From NCBI GenBank assembly GCA_013399305.1, contig VXAI01000028.1, positions 2,705,818-2,769,817 of the forward strand: a stretch of DNA of 64,000 nucleotides, read 5' to 3'. Position numbers and translations under genes: made by a program. Source of the DNA: Rostratula benghalensis (lineage: Eukaryota; Chordata; Aves; Charadriiformes; Rostratulidae). Of this stretch, positions 24,420-33,499 are shown one piece after another. Positions within the stretch are counted from its first letter, which is position 1. The number at the start of each line of letters is the position of its first letter. The notes under the pieces were generated by a model that ran no database searches, was not told where the DNA came from, and saw only the letters and a list, made by a program, of their open reading frames with translations.

Positions 24420-24840
24420 ACACAGATGAGACCCACTAGGCACATCTCGCATTGCATTTGTTAGATCCTCATTGAGGTCCTTAATTAAACCACAAGAATG
24501 GCATTTGCCCACCTTCCCTGATCCCCTGTTGTACAAAGAGTCACGTCTTGTTTGAACATGCTGAAAAACAGATGAGAAGGTTTTTTTCAGACACTGATGA
24601 TTACAACCCTGTGTCAATCTTTTCCCCCTTTGGCTTGAAGATAGACTTGTGATCCTCCTTTGGCTTTTTGAACTGTTGGAAGCTGTGTAAACACACAGCG
24701 TGTTAGTAAAGCTCTGTTGACCTAATGGCTGCTGAGTGCAAACGATTATGTTAAAACTCCCATATCTCACCAGGCTGCAGTCTCACCTGTTTTGAGGTCA
24801 TTAAAAATGTGGTCTGAAAACGAAGGCAAGAACATTCTAG
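24420..24840. promoter_or_regulatory. candidate conserved non-coding block
   Basis: A repeat-free block of even composition with TTAATTAA at 24481-24487, CCTTTGG words (SOX/TCF-like) twice and a TGACCTAATGG phrase. It contains the minus-strand microexon candidate at 24787-24813, and sequence conservation around microexons is a known property of real ones. Conservation was not tested; the call rests on appearance only. Confidence 0.2.
24787..24813 (-). other. candidate 27-base microexon
   Basis: On the minus strand, TTCTTGCCTTCGTTTTCAG is a strong acceptor, followed by 27 bases and then CAG|GTGAGA, a strong donor. The length is a multiple of three. In phase 0 it reads nine residues (T T F L M T S K Q) with no stop; one other frame is also open and the third has a stop. 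A TGC word lies inside the pyrimidine tract about 14 bases before the splice junction. Known: neuronal microexons are 3-27 bases, mostly in frame, and SRRM4 acts through UGC motifs close to the acceptor. Whether this segment is ever spliced, and the gene it would belong to, cannot be told from this window. Confidence 0.2.
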
Positions 24841-24849
24841 TCAGCCATT

Positions 24850-27800
24850 ACCTAATGAAGAAAGAGTAGGACTGGGTAGGACTATTTAAAAGAGTTTTAT
24901 AACAGTCCAATAATTGTTTCATGCTTTAATCCCAGGATGCTATCTCCAATTAAAAGGCTGACTATTTTAATACCAAACAGTAAATCCGAGTGCTACAGGA
25001 ACATGTTACTATACAGTTCACAGACCCATCTGGGAGTCACTCTAATAGATGTGCATCATAAATCAGGGCATGGGCACAATCCAAGATGCAGGGCTCTATT
25101 TTACCCTCTTGTGCACACTTGTGCCTTTCCTCTACACAAACTGGGCTATGTGCTCAGCAGCAACAAGCTGTAGAGCCTCATAATGGAAAGTCCTGTAGAT
25201 GAGGAGCTGGGATCCATGTTTTATAAGTGATGATGACCAAATAGCCTGAAATAATTTTCAAACATAATGCTGATGTGCAGCCTAAACAAATTGAGGAACT
25301 ACTGACAGCAAATTATATAGTTTCAGAATAGCATAAAGGAGCTCAGAGGAGAAAATGCTGAGGGAGGGATCTGAGCTCATTTACTCACAGGGGTAGGCCA
25401 TGTTCACATTTTATAGCCTCACTGATGATACCTGGCACTTTGACATTTTTCAAACATGTCCCATCTGATCATTTGGACTTCTGTAGGGTGGGTGTGCATG
25501 AGCCACAAGCCTGGCTCAGTTCATATCCTTGGGTCAGAATGGTAAGGAAGGAGTCCTGAGCACAAGTGCAAGGAGATTCCACCACAGGCAGATGCTGTGT
25601 AGAGACCTTCTTGGGGACTTCGAAGCTTCCTGGTATCTCGTGGTCTTTCCTTTGGCTGAAGTCACAGCTGCTGGTATGGCTGGATGGACACAGAGCAGGG
25701 TTGGCACTTTTTGCATGCCTGCAGGGAGCCTTTGTTCCTTGGCTTAAGCTCCTGAGGTACTGTTTTGCTCCAGATGGAAACCATAGTACTCTCGTTTGAC
25801 TGCACTGGAGGCAAGATCAGACTCCAGGAGACGAAAAAGGATGACAGACCCCAGGTGTATGGGTGCTCTCCCAAAAGAGGCACCTCATCCGTAAAGCCCG
25901 CAGGCTGTTGGCCACGGGCACGAGCAAAATGAGAGTGCTGCTTTCCAGGAAAGGTCATTTCCATTTGAACTTTCTTCCTCTGCCTTCCCGACTCCAGCAG
26001 CCCTGGCCACAGGTCCCTGGAATGCTGTTCCCTCATTTTCCCCCTCGCCCTCAGCCTTACAGAGAGCTCTAGAGAATAGAGGTGGCTGTGTTTATAGACA
26101 GGCAATAGAAATAGTGCCATCTACTGACAAGTACGAATATTTAGCCTTTTAGAGAGTCAATGAGGTTATTGTGACTGTGACGTGTGACATGCCATCACAA
26201 CCCACATCTTCATATTCTGGGATGAGAGGGTGGGAGCATAAATGTTATAGCAGATTTGAACCCACTCCCGAGCCTGAACAACGTGTGTTAGCGTGGCAAG
26301 ATCCCTGAAAGAGAGCACCAAGATCTTATTTGTGGAACCTACTCCCTTCTATATGCATAAATCCTCCACCAGCAGATTGCCATTTTCTTATATTTGTCTG
26401 TCATTTGCAAATACCCCCACAATCTTTGTGTGTTGGGTTGCTGGAACATTTACCAGCCTGAGGCACAAATTAGGCTCCTGATTTCCTGACTAACTGAACC
26501 AACAGCAAAACAGATTGATCTGGCTCCTGAAGACCATCAGTCTAAGCAATTTTTTTGGACATGCAGGTGATTTCACCCCCTGTTCCTAGAGGCATTAAAT
26601 AATGAATTTACTTCATCTGGCCTACAGTTTAGACTATCATGTTGTTTCTGTTTGTTCCAATGACAAAACATGGAGTTTTCGTACAATATTATGACAGAGC
26701 GTTTAGTTCTGGACCAGGTAGCACAGCTACATACATACATGCTCAATAGCAGCAGGCCAACCTAGCTCTTCCCCTGCCAGGACTTCGGATGCTCAGTGAA
26801 GTGACACACAAGCCTTTTGTAGTGGAGAGTCTGCAAAAACCAAAGATTTTGCTTTTCGACAACATGCAGGCAGTTATATTTCAATGGCACAAAATTAATC
26901 TGAAAGGTTATTATCAGTTTCTGCAACTCCCTATGAGACAGCCATGCCTTCTCTATATCCCAAAATATCCTCTACTTGAGAAGAACCAGGTAGGAGGGCC
27001 GCATTTCTATCTCACAAGGTCCCGTGGCTTGTTCTGTGTGACATACTCTGCCCTGTTTAAAAGAAAACCAACAGCAGCTCCCAGAAAAACCTCAGAATAC
27101 AGCCTGGTAGGTTTGTGCTGAGCGCCGTCACACAGAGCCCTGGTCACACAGCTAGACCTACAGCACCTTGACTGGGAACAAGACTTGCCTTTGCACAGCC
27201 TCCTCCCCATGAAATTTATATTTCCAGAATTTCCTTGTTCCCAGATCCCTGGATGCATACCTGCTCTCTGTTTGCCCTCCTTGAAATGAGATACTCCAAG
27301 CAGTGCATGAAGACCCTTAATGTTGGCAGCTGATTTCTAAATGTTGGCTGCTGTTGTGTTTTTTGTACACAGGTGCCAAAACAGATGGTAAATGGCTGCT
27401 CATACCCAGGCAGGGGAAAGAGCAGCTACAGGCACTGACAGTCACGTCTTTGCTGATGAAAATAGGAACCATCCCTATTTTTCATGTAGTTTCCTTACCA
27501 GCACCTCCCTCTCATCTTACTTTCCTGCCACTCCTCTTTAGCATGAAGCAATGGTGGAAAAGTAAGGAATAAGCATTTTGGAAGAGCCTTTGCCAGTGCT
27601 GGTGAGTCCTCAGTGCTTCTCCACTTCATGCACACGGTACAAAGTTACCAATAGCAGCTACTGGTGGCCACAGGCAGAAGAGTCCCTATACCCCAAGGTC
27701 TCTAGAAAGCACAAAACTCATCACAATGTCAGAAGCAATATCAGGACTGAACCACTCAGCAGACATAATCCCCAAGTCAATTAACATATCATTAGAGACC

Positions 27801-28365
27801 ACTTTGTCAATAATATGGGGAAAAAACACTTTGGATTGTTTTAAATCCTCCTGGCAGAAAACAGCCTGATGTGTATCCTAAGACAAGTGTTTTTGAACAA
27901 GGTGAGAATGTTCTCTGGATCTCTTTCCCAGCTGCATCCTGTCTGTGCGACACCTCTCTCCGCAGCCACTAATGGATGCCTCAGTGAGGAGCAGAGCCGT
28001 GTCCCTCTCAGCGCAGAGTCACTGCAGGTCGGCAGCTCTCAGAACAACACAGAAGAATTACTTGAGCCTTTGCCTGTTTGTGTTGAGAGAAGGGTAGTCC
28101 ACATTTCTACTCAGCAACGTCCCCACTTATCAGGGTGGTACCATGAATTTCAGAGAGTGGTTGGTGTTTTCTTTCAAGACCCATCAGATGAGGTTCTCCA
28201 GAATATTGCTGCTTTTTCTCACGCTCGCTTTTTTTTTTTTTCTCTAGACTTCAGGTGATTTGAAGGTACTTTAACAACTCAGAAACCCAAAGCCAGTGAA
28301 AAACTTCCCCAAATATAGAGTTACTTCTGTTTAATCCCACCACATTTAGGGTAGCCTCAGAGCCG
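24850..28365. other. non-coding stretch, no gene recognised
   Basis: No gene or clear element. The 152-codon minus-strand frame at 25662-26120 is overlapped by three other open frames and has no recognisable domain. A short candidate exon at 27858-27901 is listed separately. A T-run lies at 28229-28241. Confidence 0.55.
27858..27901 (+). other. weak candidate 44-base exon
   Basis: The segment lies between a moderate acceptor (TTTTAAATCCTCCTGGCAG) and the good donor AAG|GTGAGA at 27899-27907. Two frames are open and one has a stop. The peptides are not recognisable. The acceptor tract is short, so a pseudo-exon is the more likely reading. Confidence 0.08.
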
Positions 28366-28369
28366 ACAC

Positions 28370-28560
28370 ATGCCTGTTAACAGTATTGGCAATCCTGCTT
28401 GAAGCGTTTGAGAGCAGCTTTGATTTTTTTCCATTAATGGCCTCTTAAGAGCTACACCCTGCAGCTGCCACATTTCTTGCAGGCATAAACCCTGACATTT
28501 AGCATTTAGCAGTGCTTTATTTAAGGAGGCTTGTTCTTGCTCTTCCCCATTGGCCTCAAT
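28370..28560. promoter_or_regulatory. candidate conserved non-coding block
   Basis: Repeat-free, with TTCCATTAATGG at 28430-28441 (ATTAAT homeobox-like core inside an inverted CCATTAATGG palindrome), CAGCTG near 28462 (E-box) and repeated GGCATAAA/TTTAGCA words. Appearance alone suggests a constrained element; no alignment was possible. Confidence 0.2.
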
Positions 28561-28569
28561 TACTAATTT

Positions 28570-30415
28570 TTTGGTGATTTTACCTCCATTTTTATCTGCT
28601 GCAGTCTTCTGGGTGTATGCTGTATTTCCCCAACTAGCAGCACTGCTATCAGTGCCAAATACTTCAAGCTGTCAGGACCTTACTGAACTGAAATTCCTTG
28701 AAGGCAATGGTAGCCTAAAGGTGAAGCATTTAACTACATTGCATTGGGGTTAATGACATTGATGGCCCCTGCATTGTTGGCTTATTAGCGGTGGCCAGTT
28801 GCTGCTGGTGGCAGCATGGGGACAGCCTTTGCATGGTCCACCCTGAAGCAGCTCTACCTTCCAGATCCTGGCTGAGGACAGGAGCATCCGTGACTTACTG
28901 CCTCACTCCAGATTCCTCAGGATTTTCCTGAAAATGTGATCTGTTTTACATTTTTTCATACTTCTCAGTTAGTCCCTAGTAGGAGAAGGGGCGGGGTCAG
29001 GTCCATTTTTAGCATATTTTTCCTTTGGTTTTAAAGTTTATTTAAACTGACTCACATTTAATTGTCCTAAGGTAAATAGATGAATCACCCAGGGGGGAAT
29101 ACACCTCCAAAGGTCAGGGTTCACAGCAAGTTTTTTTTTTTTTCTTTCTTTTCCTTGGGCTTAAATAAGGAAAAATGGGTTGGTTGGAAAATAAAACTAT
29201 TTTATTTGGGAGTTTAGCAGACAGTGACTCAGATTTTTTAGCTTCCTGAACATTTTACTTTTATATAAGTAAGACTCTTGATAAACAGGTATTGGGCCCA
29301 CACCTGCCACGGAAAGATCAGCAAGAGTTCAGTGTAGAGCATTAACAGAAGCTCTCTTGTTCTGCCACTGAAATTAGCTGGTTGGATACAGGGAGATTCT
29401 TGATAACTCCTAATTCAAGCCCTTCAGACCAAGCGTGCTGCAGGGCCCCTTTTTTCCTCCCCTTTTGGAAAGATCATAATCAGCCAATGAGAAAACACTA
29501 TTAAAAAAAATAGAAGAAAAGAGCCATAATTTACATATTGCTTCTGGAAATTCAGCTGTGATCCCTTGAAATCCCTTGATAAATTGCTTCTCAAATTTTT
29601 CTCTCCCATTAAAAACCATTCACAGAAACAGGTTGCTATTTCCGACCTTGCTCGTCTGTATGGGATGTGTCTCCAACTTTGTGTTGATAGTGTCAGCTAT
29701 GGAAGTGCTGGCTGGTGAGCTGTGAGGCTGCCAAAAACCAGGCTGTACGTTTGTATTTTGTGGCATTTTTACTTTGATCTGGTTTTCGAACTTGGAGCTT
29801 GCCAGAGTCTGTCTCAGGTCATGCTAACAGCACCTGTATCCCTGCAAGAAACACCTTGCTTAATTGAGCTGTTTTGTTGTTCCCTTTCCCCTTCCAGTAA
29901 CAGAGAGAAAAAGACACCAGTAAAGTGCTGTAGAAACATATGATTGTACAAATCACGGTACAAGAAAGAGTGATGAAGAAAAGAGTTATTTGCTGCAGTG
30001 GGTGCAGCTGGAATTCAGCTCTTTCTGGCTCATCCTACCTTTCCTCCTACCAAGTTAGGTAGAGCTAGGACTGTCATTTAATATGATCAGAGATTTACAT
30101 ATAGAAATTATAAACTGAGGATTTCTGAGCCTTCATCCCATCCCGCTTTAGCAGGAGGGACAAGTCTCTTTAGATATATTCTCTAGATCACAAGTCCATT
30201 ACTCCCTGATGGACAAAGCCTGGGAGCCGTGTGCCTCCCTCTTGTGCTTCACCAAAAGAGAGGTCCTAAAAGTACCTCTCATTTCAGGAGCAGAGATGCA
30301 TCATTTTGCCAGCAAGGACAGGCAGTTGGACACAGCAGGGTTTTCCCACAAGTTCCTGATTTGTAAGGCTTTGAGTGCTTCCATTTCCCTCCCCTTTCTG
30401 TAAAATATGGTGGGT
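28570..30415. other. non-coding stretch, no gene recognised
   Basis: AT-rich, with a T-rich run at 29131-29154. No gene, RNA or element is recognised up to the start of the CR1-containing retroposon. Confidence 0.55.
29131..29154. repeat. T-rich low-complexity run
   Basis: Thirteen T followed by a CTTT-rich tail. Confidence 0.75.
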
Positions 30416-30418
30416 AAA

Positions 30419-30491
30419 AACACTTCCATTCAGATTCCTCTGAGATACTAAACTACCACTGTCATGCTTCGATTTACATACATTTGTTGTG
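30419..30491 (+). repeat. non-CR1 head of the chimeric retroposon, copy 1
   Basis: About 73 bases beginning CACTTCCATTC and ending TTGTTGTG precede the CR1 body. They align with 40010-40080 (reverse complement) with roughly five differences and one gap in the first 60 bases, as similar as the CR1 parts are to each other. No tRNA-type A box and B box pair was recognised. The origin is unknown. Confidence 0.8.
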
Positions 30492-30978
30492 CAAAAAGAC
30501 ATTGAGGTGCTGGAGCAGGTCCAGAAAAGGGCAACAAAGATGATCAGGGGTCTGGAGAATAAGCCTGATGAGGAGAGGCTGAGGGAGCTGGGGTTGTTCA
30601 GCCTGGAGAAAAGGAGGCTGATGGGAGACCTTATTGCTCTCTACAACTACCTGAAAGGAGGTTGTAGAGAGGTGGGAACTGGTCCCTTCTCCCAAGTCAC
30701 ACGTGATAAGACAAGAGGAAACGGCCTCAAGTTGCACCAGGGGAGGTTCGGATTGGATATCAGTAAAAATATCTACAGAAAAAGGGCTATTAACCATTGG
30801 AATGGGCTGCCCAGGGAAGTGGTTGAGGCACCATCCCTGGAGGTGTTCAAAAGACAGGTTGACGTAGTGCTTAGTGACATGGTTTAGTGATGGGTTGTTT
30901 TTTACAGAGTTAGGCTGATGGTTGGACTAGATGATCTTAAAGGTCCCTTCAAACCTAGACAATTCTGTGATTCTATGA
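30419..30978 (+). mobile_element. CR1 LINE fragment with an unusual shared 5' head
   Basis: From about 30492 the sequence encodes the C-terminal end of the CR1 LINE second reading frame without a stop (frame open to 30887). Recognisable are the Gln-Lys-Asp-Ile-Glu-Val start, the block '[20 protein letters not shown]', a Tyr-Leu-Lys-Gly-Gly segment and the family motif '[19 protein letters not shown]'. It ends in the CR1 3' UTR ('GGTTGGACTAGATGATCTTAA') and the tail ATTCTGTG-ATTCTATG, which is typical of bird CR1s. CR1 copies are nearly always 5' truncated, but here the first 70-75 bases (30419-30491) are not CR1: in that position CR1 encodes a Leu-Glu-Tyr-Cys...Trp-Ser-Pro-Gln segment that is absent. 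The same head with the same junction occurs in the inverted copy at 39536-40080. It is non-autonomous. Confidence 0.92.
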
Positions 30979-30979
30979 A

Positions 30980-32570
30980 ATATTCATTTATCCCACTGCA
31001 TTTATCTCAATATTTTTGAGTGCTTTGAAAATTGGAAACAAAAGGGGAAAAGTCTACATTTTTCAGTCATCCAAAGTGTTCACTTTAAAGGAGAGACACT
31101 CATAAGAAGTTTACGTAACCAACAATGCATTTCACAGTTTTCTTACACTTTTTACATTACCAGCTCTTCTGTCCGCCTTGCTAGGAATATCTAAATGTGA
31201 ACTGTAGTTGAGATACTTTGTGAAAAATAAGCCTACAAGCAGCAGCAACTCTAAGGGCAACACCTGCTACATTTTGATGACAGTCAGTGAATGCCAGATA
31301 AAAAATTCATTGGAAGAACTCATCTTTCATCTTCATTTGGGTTGTAGTGTAACTGAATGGGCAATATTCCAGTGATGGCACTTTCAGTTTGTATGCGTGT
31401 AACCAAAATTTTTCCCCATCTTGACTAAAATTCATAATGTCAACTTCATGATTACCTAAGTCAAAGAGTATCTGTTTGCTGGGTCTCTGAGCACCCATGA
31501 ATAGCCCCTCCCGAAGACAGGAGACTGGACTTTCAGTGCAGTCCAGTATGACCATTCCCATGCTCTTTTGTCCCTTTATGGTTACCCTGAATGAATGAAG
31601 AGCAGAGCACTTTCAACAGTCTCATCCCAGAATAGAAGACTTTTAAAAGTAAGTTTATAGATGTAGAGATTAATTTAAGAGAGCTGGGTCTGAAAATATG
31701 GTCCCCAAATGTCCCAGAATTTATTTATCTATTGTCTCTGGCTTTCATGAAAGCCAGGTTTGAGCAGCCCCAGGTGCCTACAGATACTGGAAGAGTGGAA
31801 AGTCACAGCTATAGTTGCTTGGTACACTCTGCAGTGGTAACCAGTACTTAGTACTAAGTTGATAAACCTCCCTTCCACCTTACATGAAGCCCAGCTGTGG
31901 CTTTCCTGTAAAAAAACCTGTTTCCATATTTCATCCTCTAGCTCTTTCAGGTTGCTCAAAGCAATCCCCAAAGCCACCATGTCTCACACCTGAAAAGCAT
32001 CTCTTGATTCCAGACCCACTGAACATCCCCCTCATAATCTGTTTATATTTGGCTTGCACTTTTTTGCTGTCTCAAACCATCTTAACCAAAACTGAGAGAG
32101 GCCCTCATGGTTTCCCTTCCTCACACAGAAAGCCTTGGTCTTTGCAGAAACCCATTTGCCCTCTTATGGAGCTTCTCTCTTGCCTCCGCAGGAAGCAGAA
32201 GCCTATAAGCTCTCTCAACATTTTGGAAACCAAAGGGAACACATAGCAACACAGAGTCTGTTTTTATTTACACTGTAGTTAGGAGAGCCTCCTTGGGCTT
32301 TTTCCCCACGCTCTCCCGCTTGTTCTCACTCTTTTCTTTCAAATGGTGGATGTGTACTTGGTAACACTGAACTGCTCTGTATGTTTCTTTAGTTCTGCCT
32401 CTATTAGTAGCTTCCGTCCGCTCTTGCAGCCCCAAGCGCAGAGACCTGGCAGTGAGAAGATCAAACAAACACAGCTGCTCCCGTGTCACCCCCACTGCCA
32501 GCCGGCTCCTTGCTCACCCGCTCCCCGAGCCCACGTCGGCCAGGGTGCAGGTGGAAGTGGATGGCTTTGA
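30980..32570. other. non-coding stretch, no gene recognised
   Basis: No gene or clear element. Open frames up to 120 codons (31884-32246 plus) are random in appearance and overlapped by antisense frames. Confidence 0.55.
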
Positions 32571-32574
32571 GGTC

Positions 32575-33060
32575 GAGGTGTAAATACCCATAATTAGACA
32601 TGAATTACATTTAATACCCATGACGGGATCTGGTGGGAAACAGGTGGGGCAGAGAGCTGAAAGATGCACGCTGGAAAAAATTCTCCTTACTTGACTTGAT
32701 CTCAAGCCCATGGAAGCGCATGGAAAGAATCCCCTCGAGTTGTGATGGGCTTCAGACCAGGTTCTGTGCGAAAGCAAGGGGAGTGCAGTAGGAAAAGCTG
32801 CATATACAGTATGGATTGGCAATTTTAGCAGCCTTCCCCTTGGCAGAGAGAGTTAAAGGAGAAGTGGGGGAGGAAATTAAAAACTAAAAGAAAAATAAGA
32901 AAAATAAGAAAAAGAAGAAAAAAGCAACTGGAAGGCAGAGAGAAAAGCAGAGGAATGGCAATTTACATCTTCATTTCAAAGACAGTTGTATGATCTATTT
33001 TGACACACCTTGCAGAAAGTAATAAACCATCACGGGTTGCCAGAAATAAATGTTATGGCT
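32575..33060. promoter_or_regulatory. candidate homeobox-motif regulatory block
   Basis: TAATTA at 32591-32596, GAATTACATTTAAT at 32602-32615 and a 9-base direct repeat AATACCCAT at 32583-32591 and 32613-32621, exactly 30 bases apart, make a compact arrangement of homeobox-type sites. A purine-rich run at 32874-32924 interrupts the block; the later part (32950-33060) is again repeat-free. The regulatory role is inferred from motif arrangement only. Confidence 0.25.
32874..32924. repeat. A-rich (AAAAATAAG / AAGAA) low-complexity run
   Basis: Imperfect repeats of GAAAAATAA then AAGAA. On the minus strand this is a polypyrimidine tract ending in TTTTAG, acceptor-like, but no plausible exon follows. 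Confidence 0.8.
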
Positions 33061-33459
33061 TTCACGTTCTGAGTTCTTCTCTTCTTGTTTTTCTGGAGAG
33101 CTATTTCAGATATTTCTTACAATTTGACCTTTGAGCTGCTTGGAAGATTTACTGAGTGCCTCAAATGCAGTCATTTTTGCAAAACTGATGTGTAGCATTA
33201 ACTATAGGAGACTGTTCCAGTGATGTGCAAATAGGTCAAGGAAAAAAGTGAACCAGTAAGGTAACCAAACAGGAATGTAAATTTGAATGGAGCCTTTTAT
33301 GCAAGGTGAAAGGTTAAATTTTTTCCATAAATATGAAATATTGAAAAGATTGTATCAGAGCCCCCATGCTCAAAATCCTTTGATAAGCAGAGATGTTTTT
33401 AAAGCTACCCAGGCTTCAGTGCATTTGTCCCTGCACCTCTAAAAATATTGGTCTTGGAA

Positions 33460-33495
33460 ACTCACCTGTAAGTACAAATACAAGGTTGGAAAACA
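33460..33495 (-). promoter_or_regulatory. candidate recursive (ratchet) splice site
   Basis: On the minus strand a pyrimidine-leaning stretch TTTTCCAACCTTGTATTTG is followed by TACTTACAG and immediately by GTGAGT, so an acceptor AG abuts a consensus donor (junction between 33466 and 33465). The juxtaposed CAG|GTRAGT is the known signature of recursive splice sites in very long introns. The tract contains several purines, so the acceptor is only moderate. A chance match is possible. Confidence 0.15.
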
Positions 33496-33499
33496 TAAC

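Noticed and set aside
25662..26120. 152-codon minus-strand open frame
   Set aside because: Three other open frames overlap it and the protein has no recognisable features.
28200..28262. T-run, CTCTAG and GTGATT resembling a 7-base exon
   Set aside because: The donor is poor and the T-run is simple low-complexity sequence.
30489..30887. 132-codon open frame as a host gene
   Set aside because: The sequence is the C-terminal remnant of CR1 LINE ORF2, with the family's 3' UTR and tail immediately after; not a host gene.
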